A DNA stretch of 64,000 nt. It comes from Papio anubis (lineage: Eukaryota > Chordata > Mammalia > Primates > Cercopithecidae). A program made the position numbers and the translations under genes. The notes below the pieces were generated by a model, which was given only the letters and a program-made list of their open reading frames with translations, was not told the DNA's origin and ran no database searches. Positions 35,065 to 46,689 of this stretch are shown here, in pieces (within the stretch, counting starts at the first letter, position 1; every line of letters starts with the position of its first letter). The stretch spans positions 130,356,923-130,420,922 of the forward strand of contig NC_044996.1 of the NCBI RefSeq assembly GCF_008728515.1. The letters are read 5' to 3'.

Positions 35065-35755
35065 ATATCGCACTGCTCCGTTGCATTGATGACATTGTGC
35101 TGATTGGATCCAGTGAACGAGAAGTAGCAAACACACTGGACTTACTGGTGAGGCACTTGTGTTCCAGGGGATGGGAAATAAATCTGACTAAAATTCAGGG
35201 ACCTTTTACATCGGTAAAATTGCTAGGGATCCGGTGGTGTGGGGCCTGTCAAGATATTCCTTCTAAGGTGAAGGATAAGTTGCTGCTTTGGCCCCTCCTA
35301 CAACCAAGAAAGAGGCACAACACCTAGTGGGCCTATTTGGACTTTGGAGGCAACACATTCCTCACTTGGGTATGTTACTCTGGCCCATTTATTGAGTGAC
35401 CTGAAAGGCTGCCAGTTTTGAGTGGGATCCAGAAGAGGAGAAGGCTCTGCAACAGATCCAGGCTGCTATGCAAGCCGCTCTGCCACTTGGGCCATATGAC
35501 CCAGTAGATCCAGTGGGGCTTGAGGTGTCAGTGGCAGATAGGGATGCTGTTTGGAGCTTTTGGCAGGCCCCCATAAGTGAATCACAGGCCCGGAAACCTA
35601 GGAGGAAAAAACGATTTTGCGGGCTGGGCCCAGGGCCTTGCTTCTTTGTGCAGTCTCGACAGTTGATGCCCTACCTCCCTGCCTCCCAGCTGTGGCTAAA
35701 AGGGTCCAAGATATAGCTCAAGCAGTTGCTTCAGAGGGTGCAAGCCCAAAGCCTT
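35065..35755 (+). pseudogene. Decayed retroviral reverse transcriptase/RNase H-region segment
   Basis: The frame through 35076-35327 carries the reverse transcriptase catalytic signature with aspartates at 35088-35093 (I-D-D-I-V). The preceding tyrosine position reads as cysteine (35082-35084). A second frame, 35468-35716, carries the continuing connection-type sequence after a frameshift. It resembles class III (ERV-L-like) or related polymerases by eye. It cannot make an enzyme: it lacks the amino-terminal fingers, has a shifted frame and has no intact RNase H. Confidence 0.75.
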
Positions 35756-35784
35756 AGCAGCTTACACATAGTGTTGGGCCTGCA

Positions 35785-36534
35785 GGTGCACAGAAGTCAA
35801 GAATTGAGGTTTGGGAACCTCTGCTTAGATTTTAGATAATGTATTGAAATGCCTGGATGTCTAGGCTAAAGTTTGCTGTGGGGGTGGAGCCCCCATGGAC
35901 AACCTCTGCTAGGGGAGTGCAGAAGCAAAATGTGGGTTTGATTGGAGCCACCACACAGACTCCCCACTGGGGCACTGCCTAGCATAGCTGTGAAAAGAGG
36001 GCCACCATCCTCCAGAACCCAGAATGGTAGATCCATCGACCGCTTGCACTGTGCAGCTGGAAAAACCACAGACAATACCAATCCATGAAAGCAACCAGGA
36101 GGGGGGCTGTACCCTGAAAAGCCACAAAGGTGGAGCTGAACAAGACCATGGGAACCCACCTCGTAAATCAGCATGACCTGGATGTGATACATAGAGTCAA
36201 AGGAGACCACTTTGGAGGTTTAAGATTTGACTGTGCTGCCAGATTTCAGACTTGCATGGGGCCTTTAGCTTCTTCGTTTGGAGCTATTTCTCCCATTTGG
36301 AATGGTTGTTTTTAACCTAATGCCTGTGCCCCCATTGTATCTAGGAAGTAACTAACTTGCTTTTTATTTTACAGGCTCAATAGGGGAAGGGACTTGCCTT
36401 GTCTCAGATGAGACTTTGGACTGTAGACTTTTGAGTTAATGCTGAAATGAGTTAAGACGTTAGGGGACTGTTGGGAAGGCATGATTGGTTTTGAAATGTG
36501 AGGACATGAGATTTGGGAGGGGCCAGGCGTGGAA
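35785..36534 (+). repeat. MST-type internal 3' region
   Basis: GTGCACAGAAGTCAAGAATT, GAACCTCTGCTTAGATTTTA, TGCCTGGATGTCTAGGC, CCATCCTCCAGAACCCAG and GACTGTTGGGAAGGCATGAT match the interior that normally precedes MST/THE1 3' LTRs. It is non-coding here apart from chance frames. Confidence 0.85.
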
Positions 36535-36887
36535 TGATGTGTCCCCACCTAAATCTCATCTTGAATTGTAGCTCCCATAATTCCCACATGTTGTGGGAGG
36601 TACCCAGTGGGAGGTAACTGAATCATGGAAGCAGGTTTTTCCCATGCTGTTCTTGTGATAGTGAATAAGTCTCGCAAGATCTGATGGTTTTATGAAAAGG
36701 AGTTCACCTGCACATGCTCTCTTGCCTGCCACCATGTAAGACGTGCCTTTGTTCCTCCTTCATCTTCCACCATGATTGTGAGGCCTCCCCAGCCATGTGA
36801 AACTGTGAGTCCATTAAACTTCTTTTTCTTTATAAATTACCCAGTCTCAGGTATTTCTTCATAGCAGTATGAAAATGAACTAATACA
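36535..36887 (+). repeat. 3' LTR, MSTA-type
   Basis: About 353 bp. A short deletion follows the initial TGAT. AAGACGTGCCTTTGTTCC, CACCATGATTGTGAGG, CCATTAAACTTCTTTTTC and TTATAAATTACCCAGTCTC identify the family. Confidence 0.92.
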
Positions 36888-36892
36888 GCATC

Positions 36893-37555
36893 TCAATCTA
36901 GGTCCTTCGGTTCCACTCAAGTGTGGAAAGAATAAACTGACAAAAAGTCAAAATTCTAACTGCATGTGTCCTGGATCTTCAGAACAATTTAATAATATAA
37001 AGCAAATGAAATCTTGAGGCTTTTGGATATTATGGAAACATCTTAAAATTACATGGACATTGTTGTTCAAATCATAATTATTTTCTCAGTTAATTTTCTG
37101 GTTCATGGTGAAATTTGTCCACTACACATCACAAGTGATTATGATTTCTTCTTAATATAAAATGAAAATAGACTAAGATGGAAAAGAAGTTTTCACTTCA
37201 ATTGTATATGTGACATGTTGAGACAATATTCATTGATAAATAACCTAGAAAATAAAGGCAGAAGTCTGATTTCAAAGCATACTGTAACTGGAAATATTCA
37301 CATTCATGTTCTCAAATATAAAATAATCTAGAATATAAGCTTCATATTTGTTTCATTTTTTGTTTTTGCTGTTATGCCTTTTAGGCAGCTCATCTTTTTT
37401 TGCTAAGATTTGAAGTCTTATATTTACTTGTCTAACTTACTGACATGACTCTAACTTCCAGAGGACAGGGAATCTTTCTTTTCTGTCGGTACATCCAACT
37501 TTATCACTGACAGAACCTTCAGCTAATATCATAGGAGGCAAAAGGGTGTGATTTA
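36893..37555. other. Unrecognised A+T-rich stretch
   Basis: No gene or named repeat. CTGACATGACTCTAACTTCC near 37440 may be the worn start of the MLT1 whose end lies at 37735-37872. Confidence 0.35.
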
Positions 37556-37728
37556 CAGTGTAAAGTTCAACCAGTGGTGATTTTGCTCCTAAAGACTTTT
37601 GTGGTTGTCACAACTAGGGGATTTGCTGCTGGCTCTAAGGGTAGAAGCCAGAGATGGTGCTAAACATCTTCCAATGCACAGATCAGCAAGGAAACAGATT
37701 ATCCCCAACTCTAGAGCCTCCAGGAGAA
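37556..37728 (+). mobile_element. MER5A-type hAT fossil
   Basis: GTGGTTGTCACAACTAGGGG, GTAGAAGCCAGAGATGG and GTGCTAAACATCTTCCAATG follow the MER5A order. It abuts, and may have inserted into, an MLT1 LTR. Confidence 0.82.
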
Positions 37729-37734
37729 GGGCAG

Positions 37735-37872
37735 CTCTGCCAACACCTTGATTTTAACCCAGTGAGACCCATTTTTGACTTTTGGTCTCCAGAACTGTAA
37801 GACAATTCAATTGTGCTGTTTTAAGCCACTAAGTTTGTGATGATTTGTTGCAGCAGCATTAGGAAAATAGTA
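37735..37872 (+). repeat. MLT1-type LTR 3' end
   Basis: ACACCTTGATTTTAACCC, GGTCTCCAGAACTGTAAGA, TGTTTTAAGCCACTAAGTTT and TTGTTGCAGCAGCATTAGG are the characteristic end of an ancient MaLR LTR. Confidence 0.88.
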
Positions 37873-37899
37873 CAAATAGGAAAAGGCAATTTGCAGAAT

Positions 37900-38960
37900 A
37901 GGAAATAGAAATGCTAACAACTGTACAAAAACAAACTGAAACTCAGAAATTAAAATGAGACACTATTTCAAACCAATTGAACTGATAGTCATAAAAATAT
38001 CTGACAATGCAAAATGTTGGAAAGATGTGATACGAGAATAACTTTTCTTACTGCTGAATTTTGGCTAGAAATTTGAAAAATTTATTATTGTTAAAAATGT
38101 GCATGGCCTGGACCTCCATGATTTTGCTTTGAATGAAAATCTTTGAGAAAAATATGGCACAGGATCACCAGGAGAGCTCTAGAACAATGTGCATTGCAGC
38201 ATCATCAATAACTACAAAATGACTGGGGGAAACCCTGATTATTGGCTAACAGAGGAATTTATAAATATGTTATTTTATGTGTATAGATTAAATGTATTGG
38301 TTAGAATGAATAAATGTAAATAGACCAGGCACAGTGGCTCACACCTGTAATCCTAGCACCTTGGGAGGCCAAGGCAGGGGGATCACTTGAGCCCAGGAGT
38401 TCAAGACCAGCCTGGGCAGCATAGCAAGATCTTGTTTCTACAAAAAATAAAAAATAAAAAAATTAGCCGAGTGTGGTGGTGCACACCTGTAGTCCCAGCT
38501 ACTCAGGAGGCTGAGGTGGGAGGATCGCCTGAGCCCAGGAGTCAGAGGCTGCAGTGAGCTATGATCACACCAGTGTACTCCACCCTAGATGACAGAGTTA
38601 AAAAAACAAAAAGAATGAATAAACATAAACTATATGTTTCAATACAGGCCAACCTTCAAAACACACTGTTGAGTATTAGAGCAATTTGCAGTCAGATACA
38701 CATAGTATAATAACATTCATATAACTTTAAACACATGAAGCACCTTTAAATGTTCATGGATGTCTATTTTTGTAGTAAAATATGAAGCACAGGCAGGAGG
38801 TTGCACACCCCTCTGTGCTGGCAGTTGACTATGGTAAGTGTGGGAGATGGAGCTAGAAAAGATGAAGGAGATTTCAACTACATCATTAATGTTCTACTGA
38901 CTACAATGTCAAAACACAAAAATAAAAATAATGCATGAAATACTTTTACCCATTTTTGTT
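37900..38960 (+). mobile_element. Old L1M 3' part, split by an Alu
   Basis: AAAATGAGACACTATTTC, CTGACAATGCAAAATGTTGG and CATTGCAGCATCATCAATAA resemble L1M ORF2 3' sequence. The piece after the Alu (38632 onward) continues with AATAACATTCATATAAC. Boundaries are approximate. Confidence 0.65.
38323..38611 (+). mobile_element. AluJ element
   Basis: GCTTGAGCC-like CACTTGAGCCCAGGAG, CCTGGGCAGCATAGCAAG and GCAGTGAGCTATGATCACAC mark an AluJ. TSD AGAATGAATAAA is seen at 38303-38314 and 38612-38623, and extends further with mismatches. Confidence 0.92.
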
Positions 38961-39107
38961 GTATGGTACACAGGTGTTTCTTATATTTTTCTTTCTCTTT
39001 TTGCCTTAAAATACAAGCATAAAATCCAAACAATGGGCATAGAAAAGAAAGTGATCATATTGAAATTGGTTTAGAATAAACCCTAGGTTAAAAGTTTTGT
39101 TCAAAAC

Positions 39108-39412
39108 GGCCAGGCGCAGTGGCTCACGCCTATAATCCCAGCACTTTGGGAGGCTGAGGCGGGCAGATCACGAGGTCAGGAGATCGAGACCATCCTGGCT
39201 GATATGGTGAAACCCTGTCTCTACTAACAAATACAAAAAATTAGCCGGGTGTGGTGGCGGGCTCCTGTAGTCCCAGCTACTCAGGAGGCTGATGCAGGAG
39301 AATGGCGTGAACCTGGGAAGCAGAGCTTGCAGCTAGCAGAGATCGCACCACTGCACTCCAGCCTGGGCGACAGAGCCAGACTCTGTCTCAAAAAAAGAAA
39401 AAAAAAAAAAAA
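39108..39412 (+). mobile_element. AluY-like element
   Basis: GGCCAGGCGCAGTGGC, CACGAGGTCAGGAGATCGAG, GGAGAATGGCGTGAACCTGG and a 3' A-tail. It keeps the human-type GAGATCGCACCACTGC, so it predates or lies outside the monkey AluYR lineage. Confidence 0.93.
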
Positions 39413-39569
39413 CAACCTTATGCTCAAAACTCATCAACTCCACTTCAGAACTCAGGAAATATCTTGATGCATTACTTCTGACTTAAGTTTCTTCAGGAAT
39501 GAAATTAGCACTGGATTATACAAACATGGCATAACTGAGCATTACTCAAATTTGTATCATGTTTTTCAA

Positions 39570-39770
39570 TCAAGAAAATTCTTTGACATGTATTATCCCA
39601 ACTGATTTTCCAAAGACTCCTATCAGTTAGGTAAGGCAGATCTTCTGAACAATCCTGTTTTCCGGGTGAAAAGAATGGAGTCCCAGAAAAGACAAAAATG
39701 ACTTGACCAAGGTCAGTAAGCAGCAAAAGTCCGAACCTGGATGCATGCTTTTTAATTCTAAATACCATGC
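39570..39770 (-). repeat. MIR SINE, antisense
   Basis: ATGTATTATCCCAACTG, GTTAGGTAAGGCAGATC, TGACTTGACCAAGGTCAG and CCGAACCTGGATGCATGC fit an inverted MIR. Confidence 0.7.
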
Positions 39771-40598
39771 TTTTTGTACTATATCAACTACCTCCTGGGA
39801 TGAGAAAGAGCTGGTTCTTGTTGTTTGGTTTTTGTTTTTTAAAAAAGCCCTAGATGTTTTTTAGTTGACATGAACACCATAAAAGTCTGTATTGTTCATT
39901 GACCACTTAAACAAGCAAGAAAATAAGCAAGCAAAAAAAAAAAAAAGATTTTTATTCTGGGTCAATATTTAGTACAGTGTTCTGTAGAGGCTTGTCCCAA
40001 TGTTTAAACTTTATTGGATAACGTCCTGGGCAAGGAATTTCAAGATGGGTATTCATAAGCAAGAAACAGATGAGGATTACTAAGATAATAAAATGTGATA
40101 GTCATGTTAAATGTGGAATCATTAAATGATCCAGTCATGTTTCACAGGGAAATGAGAAACCTTAGGGGAAGCGGTAGCTGTCTTTAACTTTTTGAAGGCT
40201 TTCCAAGTGGAAGAGAAAAGAAAAAATATAAACCTAGAGCCAAAGTAAGGAACTGATACAGTGATGCCAGCTCTCAGCTAAGACTATAGAACTTCTCAAA
40301 TAGAGAGCTGTTCAAAAGAAACAAACAAAGAAACAAACAAAAACCCAACGATGGAATGGGCCATCTCAGCAGAGTCTAAGCAAAAACTGGATGAATGGTT
40401 TTCAGCAATGCTTAAGAGGAAATGCTTATGCTTATTTTGGAAGAAGCACTTAACTAGGTGAGACAAATGAAATCATTCTCTGCCTATGATTCTCCCTAAC
40501 ACATGTCTAAAATGTGGAAGAAGAAATTTACTCACACAGTTCTGGAGTTCCCTCCAGCAAGGGGCTTTGAAGTAATAGAGATTCCCTCTAGATTTTAC

Positions 40599-40602
<4 letters not shown>

Positions 40603-40640
<38 letters not shown>
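40603..40640. repeat. (TG)19 microsatellite
   Basis: An uninterrupted TG tract between AAAC and CCTGAGAG. The 154-codon minus frame across it owes a histidine-threonine run to this repeat. Confidence 0.97.
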
Positions 40641-40641
<1 letters not shown>

Positions 40642-41535
40642 CTGAGAGAATGGAGAAGATACACTTGAGAAGATGTTGGAGAGAGGTATGCTTTCTGGCT
40701 CTGTTGTGCAAACCTAGTCTTGTAGGGTCTCTCAAGAGCTTGGTAGGAACATATACAAATAAGTGGACCATTGTAGAGAATTGAGGCCAGGTGGCTGACT
40801 GGAAAACTGATCACAGGATTTTGCAGATAGCATTGGTAAATTGCAGTATTGTGAGTCAGTACACTGCTTAATATGAGTATAGGATTGAGAAATGCAAGGG
40901 AGGAATAAGCCAAAGAAATTTGAATGCCTGAATTCATCTGTTACATCTGGAGGCTTATGTGGGAAAAATAGTAGGTTGACCTGAGTCATGTGGACAACAG
41001 AAAGCAGATCCAATATCTCCATTTGGTCCTCCATTTTCTGTAGAAATACAGTACAAAATTTCAACACAACTTTCTTAGTAGGGTTATTTTGCTCTTCCCA
41101 CATTCGTTCCAGTATGCCATCATCTCACCATGCCCTTTTAGAGATCCCCTTGCTCTTGCTGACATTAACATTATTCTTCTGAGGATTTACTGTATGCACT
41201 TTAACTAAATTATAGTCATTTGTATGCACATTAAAGTGGGAGATGCACTGCCTTACAAATGTATAATCTTGGCTCAAATCAGGACTATATGTGAATTAGT
41301 TTAACTACACAGCAACCAACAAAAAAGCAGCTATTTTAAACCTGAATGTTTCCAAATTTTATTTTAAAATCTAGCCATGTACCCGAGCAGAGTGAATACT
41401 GAACCATGCTGGCAAGGGTAAAAGATGGGGATGTTGCTTGATACCAGTGTGAAAAGAAAGCTCGTGAACTTGTGGAGCCTAGTTTTAAGAAGACACTACT
41501 CCTTTCTTTTTGCAAATTTCAAGCCAGGGGTGGAG

Positions 41536-41539
<4 letters not shown>

Positions 41540-41585
<46 letters not shown>
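41540..41585. repeat. (AG)23 microsatellite
   Basis: A pure AG homopurine tract, potentially triplex-forming. The Glu-Arg-rich frames here are translations of the repeat. Confidence 0.97.
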
Positions 41586-41587
<2 letters not shown>

Positions 41588-43324
41588 AGAAAACCTACCT
41601 ATCTAGGGAAATTTTCTTTAGGGGCTGCTTCTCAGAACATGGCCTATTTTGTCATAAAATCCCTTGGGACCACTGAAAATGATGGAATGGTAGGTACTCC
41701 CACTTCTAGTGTTGATGACTTGTGATGCATCAGAGGAGGCTGATTGTCTACTGAATTAAATCATAATCATACTTCTGGGATTACCTCAGTTTTTCAAAGA
41801 GGGCTTCCTTGATGCTCTAAGAATATTTAATATAGAACTAAAAATTACAGTATGATGGATATTGTGGCTAACTCTCCAGAATCTAGTCTATCCCAAACAC
41901 TTAGCCTCTAAGAAAGTCATGAAAATTCCACCCTTCTTGCCAGTAATTGTTTCAGGGCTGGGCAGGCCTAAGCTAGTTTGGACCAAAGACATGCCGGGAG
42001 AGACTTGCTTGGGGTGCGTGGGAAGGAAGCTTCCCCAGTCTTAGGAGAAACCCATGAAGAGCCTCCCTCTCACTTGATAGACATAACTGAAGGTGGACCA
42101 GGTAAGTATAGATTCCTACCTGCAGCTGTCCTACAACTACAAGGGGAGCATGCCTTAGGATGAATTCAACACCATAGGCTTGAGAAGAAGCTATTTCTTT
42201 CTTTTCTATTTTTTGCAAGTTTCAAAGCCTCAGATGGGAGAAACAGAAAGAACTCAAGTCCTTGATGGCACAGTTGAATCCCTGAAGCTCACACTACTTC
42301 TGGACTTCTTGTCCCATGTGTTATTACATTACTTCCCGCCAAAGTTAGTTTGACATGAGGTTCACTGCTGCCCACAGTCATGAACACCGAAAGTGGTACA
42401 AATCACTGGTAAGAATCCTCTCTTTTTGGCAAGTACAGCACAGCGATGTAATTAGCATGGATTCACAACCGTCATTTCTGAAGTGATGCTATTTAAAATC
42501 ACAGGCACTTATCCCAGGTAAAAGAATACAATTTTTACCAACTATAATGAGATTCAACAATTACAGCAGAGTAATTTTGAAAACAGATGTCATCATACTC
42601 CCATCTTGTGCAAAGCTTATTTTAGTATTTTTGTTGGCAATTCTTCACAAACTGCTCAGGGCTGCTGTAGCTGTAATTGATAAGACTGATCACATCATGA
42701 AGAACATTAACATGCTAAATTCATTTCAACTTTTGGGTTGTATTTATTGTAAATTCTATGTGAAGGCTCTCATTGCTTTGACTTGAAAAGTTCAAAATAG
42801 GACTCAGTTTCGCATTTTATTTTCTCTACCTTAAACCATTCCTAGTACCCCATGTCTTAACATGGCTGGAATTTGAGTCTCAGGGAAGAAGGTGATTTTA
42901 GCAGTTTCTTGGCAAGCTGGTAACTGATTAGATTTGCTATGCATGAAACAGAGTGTCTAGGGTCATTACTCCTAAAAAGAAGCCAGTGGCATAACATATT
43001 TAAAGTTAATGCATAAGCTGCTAATATATTAAATATTAATATTCATGATTCCCAATATGTTAGTTCTCTTTCTTTGGATGGCCTTTCCTTCTTTTCTCTG
43101 CTAACTCAAATCTTTCTGATCGTCTGATTTATAAGACTTAGCTCAAGTAAAATTTCTTCTTTAAGCCTTCTCTAGCTCAATCATACCATAGATTGGAGAA
43201 TAAGCTGGTGCCATATTGACAAAGCTGGGTCCTTAAACTCTAGCAGATCATTTCAGCAAATAGTAACTGTGGGCAATTAGACAGTCAATGTTGCATAGCC
43301 CTAACTGAATTATAGATCCACCCT

Positions 43325-43480
43325 GACCGCTGAGCCTTATTTAGTGTTCTCATCTGTAAAATGGGGAAATCGATAGTAGGTAATTCAAAGGTTATTATGA
43401 GGATGAAATGGGATAATCCAAATAAGGCCTTAATCTAGCACCTAACACATGAAGAATGTTCAATTAAAGTTGTAATAATT
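43325..43480 (+). repeat. MIR SINE 3' portion, sense
   Basis: CTCATCTGTAAAATGGGG, GGTTATTATGAGGATGAAAT and TCTAGCACCTAACACATG follow the MIR sense order. Confidence 0.82.
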
Positions 43481-43505
43481 ACAGTACACACATAATATTT
43501 CAGTG

Positions 43506-43687
43506 ACAAAAAACTAGCCAGGCGAGGTGGCGGGCGCCTGTAGTCCCAGCTACTCGGGAGGCTGAGGCAGGAGAATGGCGTGAACCCGGGAGGCGGAGCT
43601 TGCAGTGAGCTGAGATCCGGCCAATGCACTCCAGCCTGGGCGACAGAGCGAGACTCCGTCTCAAAAAAAAAAAAAAAAAAAAAAAAA
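43506..43687 (+). mobile_element. 5'-truncated AluYR-type element
   Basis: Only the right arm plus A-tail (~43662-43687) is present, starting at the central A-rich linker (ACAAAAAACTAGCC). It carries GGCGAGGTGGCGGG and GAGATCCGGCCAATGC. A perfect 12-bp TSD AATATTTCAGTG lies at 43494-43505 and 43688-43699, so the right arm was the unit inserted. Confidence 0.93.
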
Positions 43688-43699
43688 AATATTTCAGTG

Positions 43700-44880
43700 G
43701 GTCGACATACATACACTTTTTGGGTTTGTATAATTCCTTTTATTTGTACTTTCTCCCAATTTTGCTTGTAAAAGACAAATCTGTGTTTTATTTCCTTGGC
43801 TCTGCTCAGGCTCTGGGTTTCATATTTAATAATGGAAACTTCTCCCTAATCAAATGATTTGATATCTTTACAGTAAAAAAGGGGCAATTTCACTTAATTT
43901 ATGTGGCAATTTTACTTACGTTATTCTTACATACATGCATACACGTACATATAAAATCAATATTCATAAGTAACAACTAACTACTGAATTTCTTTTGATA
44001 TGGCCTAGACAACTGTGGGCAGGAGGGTGTACCTGCCACACATAGCCTGTTTTTACAAGACAAATGCTTCATGGGTTGTACAAGCAAAATAGTTTCCTTA
44101 GAAGCAGAAACGATTGTCTTGCAAGAAAAATGAGGACCAGTGACACCCCAAATTTACTTTCAATGTGTAATTGCCTCACATTAATATCTTCTCTGGTTTC
44201 TGGATTATTCTTTTGATAAAACACAGAACGATGGCTAGAGTCCAAACTTGGAAACTTAGATATAAATCCTGGCTCCACCACTTAGTTTCTGTGTGACCTT
44301 GGGCAACTCATTTAACTTCTGATTTTTTCTCAGCACATTTTCCAACAAAAGGAGCTAAAGTATCTCCTCTGTCATCCAGTATTGTGAAGTAAGGGGCTAA
44401 CTCAACCTGACTTCAGACTTCTTCCATTGAAAACTGTTTTTTGCTTTTGTTACAGAAGGACTTTTTAGGTCACCAATTTCACTCAATACCTTACTCAATT
44501 AACCACTATTGAAAATTCTATTAATAATATTCAGGAAAAAATAGCATTATTCACCATCCTCTTCAGTTACTCTCAATTATATCACTAAAGGTAATAACGG
44601 AAAATAGAGACCATCCAGGAAGGTATCCAGTATTTCTAATAATTATTTGATTAAAGTGTTCATTCCTGGTAGAATATTTCTGGGATGAATTTAGGGGGGA
44701 TTCCATGCTTGCATATTTATTAATGTTTACCAGGCAAGTGCTCACAGTGAAGTTAGAAGATGTGAGTAGAATCACTTAGCCAACTCTTGTCACTCTCTAT
44801 TCTTACAAATAAAATAACATGCAGGGGGCTTTGAATATTCCAGTGCCCTGTATGTAAAGAAAACATGAAAGAAATTTTAT
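43700..44880. other. Mostly unrecognised, with a MIR core
   Basis: A MIR core fragment occupies 44245-44335. No gene and no other named repeat. Confidence 0.35.
44245..44335 (+). repeat. MIR SINE core fragment, sense
   Basis: AATCCTGGCTCCACCACTTA and TGTGTGACCTTGGGCAACTC are the conserved MIR core, well preserved in a short fragment. Confidence 0.85.
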
Positions 44881-44889
44881 CACCGTGAA

Positions 44890-46060
44890 GTGGATAAAGG
44901 AGAGCGTGTAATTTATGTAGAAAAATCCAGTGCATAAAACCACAAATAAATTAAAAGACAAACAGTAAAACAAGAAAAAAATTTGCAACACGTATAAAAC
45001 TAATTTCCCTACTAAATATATTGGTCATGAAATCTACAAGAAAAGACAAACAATTCAATAGAAAAATAGTCAAAGGTCACAAAGAGTTCATAGAGAATAA
45101 AGTACAAATATTTTAAAAACAAAGGGATAATCTGCTTTGCTCCCAGTTAAGAAAATGAAAATAAAACATTAGTTACCATTTTTCACCTATCATATTAGCA
45201 CAAAGTTCTATAATACCCAGTGTTGGTGTGGGTATGGGTAAGCGATAACAGGTGTAGCCTTGGGGCAATCTCTTTGGTAGACAATTTATCAATTTTTGTC
45301 AAAATTGCAAATGCCATTTAACTGAATGATGCCTTGTATAGGAATTTGTCTTACATATATTCTTACATCTGGAAGCATGTACCGAGCCACATATTTGAGA
45401 CTATTTTTTGCAGAGCACAGTTTATAACAGTAAGAGGCTGAGAAAAGTTTAACCATCCACCACTGCGGACTGACAAAATACATGATGGATGGGACACCTG
45501 TGCAATGGCTTACTAGGCAGCTAATAAAAACTAGGTCATTAGAATGATCTCTAAGACACATTACTTACTAAACAGCATATTGATTAAATGGGACTAAGAA
45601 ACATTTCAACCAAATGCAATACGTGGACCTTGTTTGAATCCTTATAACAAACCAACTTCGAAAGTGCATTTATGAACCATTAGGGGAAATTTGAACACTG
45701 ACTGCATATTTCCATAATACTAAATAGTAATTCTATTTTTTTAGGTTTGATAATGATGTTGAGGGTATGAAAAGAACTCTTTTATTCCAAAGAAGCATAA
45801 TGAAGCATTCTGAGTGAAATGATATAGTGTTTGGGATTTGTTTAATAACCATCTATGAATTATAAAGATTAATACTTGATTAATTGTGGGAAGGAAAAGG
45901 AGTATAGATGAGACAAGGTTGGCCCTGCCCAAAAGATTACTGTAGCTGGATAATGGGTACTTCATTAACCGAGGCTTTGTTGGGACTTTGTTAAACTATT
46001 ATTTACCTTTTGAGTGTTTGAAATGTTCCCTAATAAAGGTCAAAACTAAAAGTTAATAAC
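44890..46060 (+). mobile_element. L1ME/HAL1-like 3' end, sense
   Basis: TGCAATACGTGGACCTTG, AGGGGAAATTTGAACACTG, TTTTTTTAGGTTTGATAATG, GTTTGGGATTTGTTTAATAA and a terminal CCTAATAAAGGTC polyadenylation region match an ancient L1 3' UTR. Upstream is worn ORF2 3' sequence (CCAGTGTTGGTGTGGG). No coding capacity. Confidence 0.82.
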
Positions 46061-46689
46061 TGAAACTTTTAAAAGTTACGATAAACATTTAAAAATTAAA
46101 CAAAACAAAAAAGCAAGGTAGATAATTATGAATATAGGAGGCAAACAATGAATCTGCATATAATAATGGTTTTTTTTTCTGGGGAGAGAATAAGGAGCTT
46201 AAAGTGGAAGCAATATTTACTTTTCAAAATTCTGCTAATGTTTGAAAACAAAGGTACAAAAACAAAGTGCTATACAAATATTAAATTTGCTATTAGAAAT
46301 AACGTATGCCACAGTTAAATCCAAATAAGCTAAGGTTCTCAGCCAGGACTATCCAGTTAGCACATTTGTTAATTTAGGTCCTGCTTAGACTTCTACTGAC
46401 AACCTAATTATTTTAATTAAAGTTTTCAGCTTGCTTGCAATCATTTAGTATGTGGTAGAAAATGATAATACAGAAAACACATTATTTTATATTTATTTAT
46501 ATATAATTTATTTAAAATATCTTATTGAATATTTTAATTAAATACATAATTAAATCCGCAGGCTTGATTTTACCCATGAAACATTTATTGGAATATATAC
46601 ATATGTTACATATAGCGAGAAAGAGAGCGTGCACAACTTTTCAAATAAACAGAAAAATAGAAACATGATGGAAATCCTCCATGTAGATT
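46061..46689. other. A+T-rich spacer between convergent L1 ends
   Basis: Very A+T-rich at 46480-46555. No gene. It separates two ancient L1 3' regions that point toward each other. Confidence 0.45.

Larger units (their letters stand above)
34871..36887 (+). mobile_element. MSTA-type (MaLR) endogenous retrovirus, mosaic and defective
   Basis: A partial 5' LTR (34871-35064) starts TGATATGGTTTGACTG. The 3' LTR (36535-36887) ends GAACTAATACA. Between them lie a decayed polymerase segment (35065-~35755) and an MST-type 3' interior (~35785-36534, including GACATGAGATTTGGGAGG). Flanking pentamers ACATC (34866-34870) and GCATC (36888-36892) suggest a 5-bp TSD around the whole. MaLR elements normally lack polymerase, so this is a mosaic. 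It has no intact gene. Confidence 0.85.
39771..43324. other. Long unrecognised stretch with two microsatellites
   Basis: It contains (TG)n at 40603-40640 and (AG)n at 41540-41585. The frames of up to 154 codons near 40473-41103 are low-complexity or closed and show no domain. A worn L2-like trace may be present at about 43060-43180. No gene supported. Confidence 0.35.

Noticed and set aside
35097..35716. Functional retroviral polymerase
   Set aside because: The frame is shifted, the catalytic tyrosine position is changed, and most of the enzyme is missing.
40473..40937. 154-codon minus-strand open frame
   Set aside because: It contains the (TG)n repeat translated as His-Thr and has no domain; likely chance.
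41425..41725. Glu-Arg-rich open frames
   Set aside because: They are translations of the (AG)n microsatellite.
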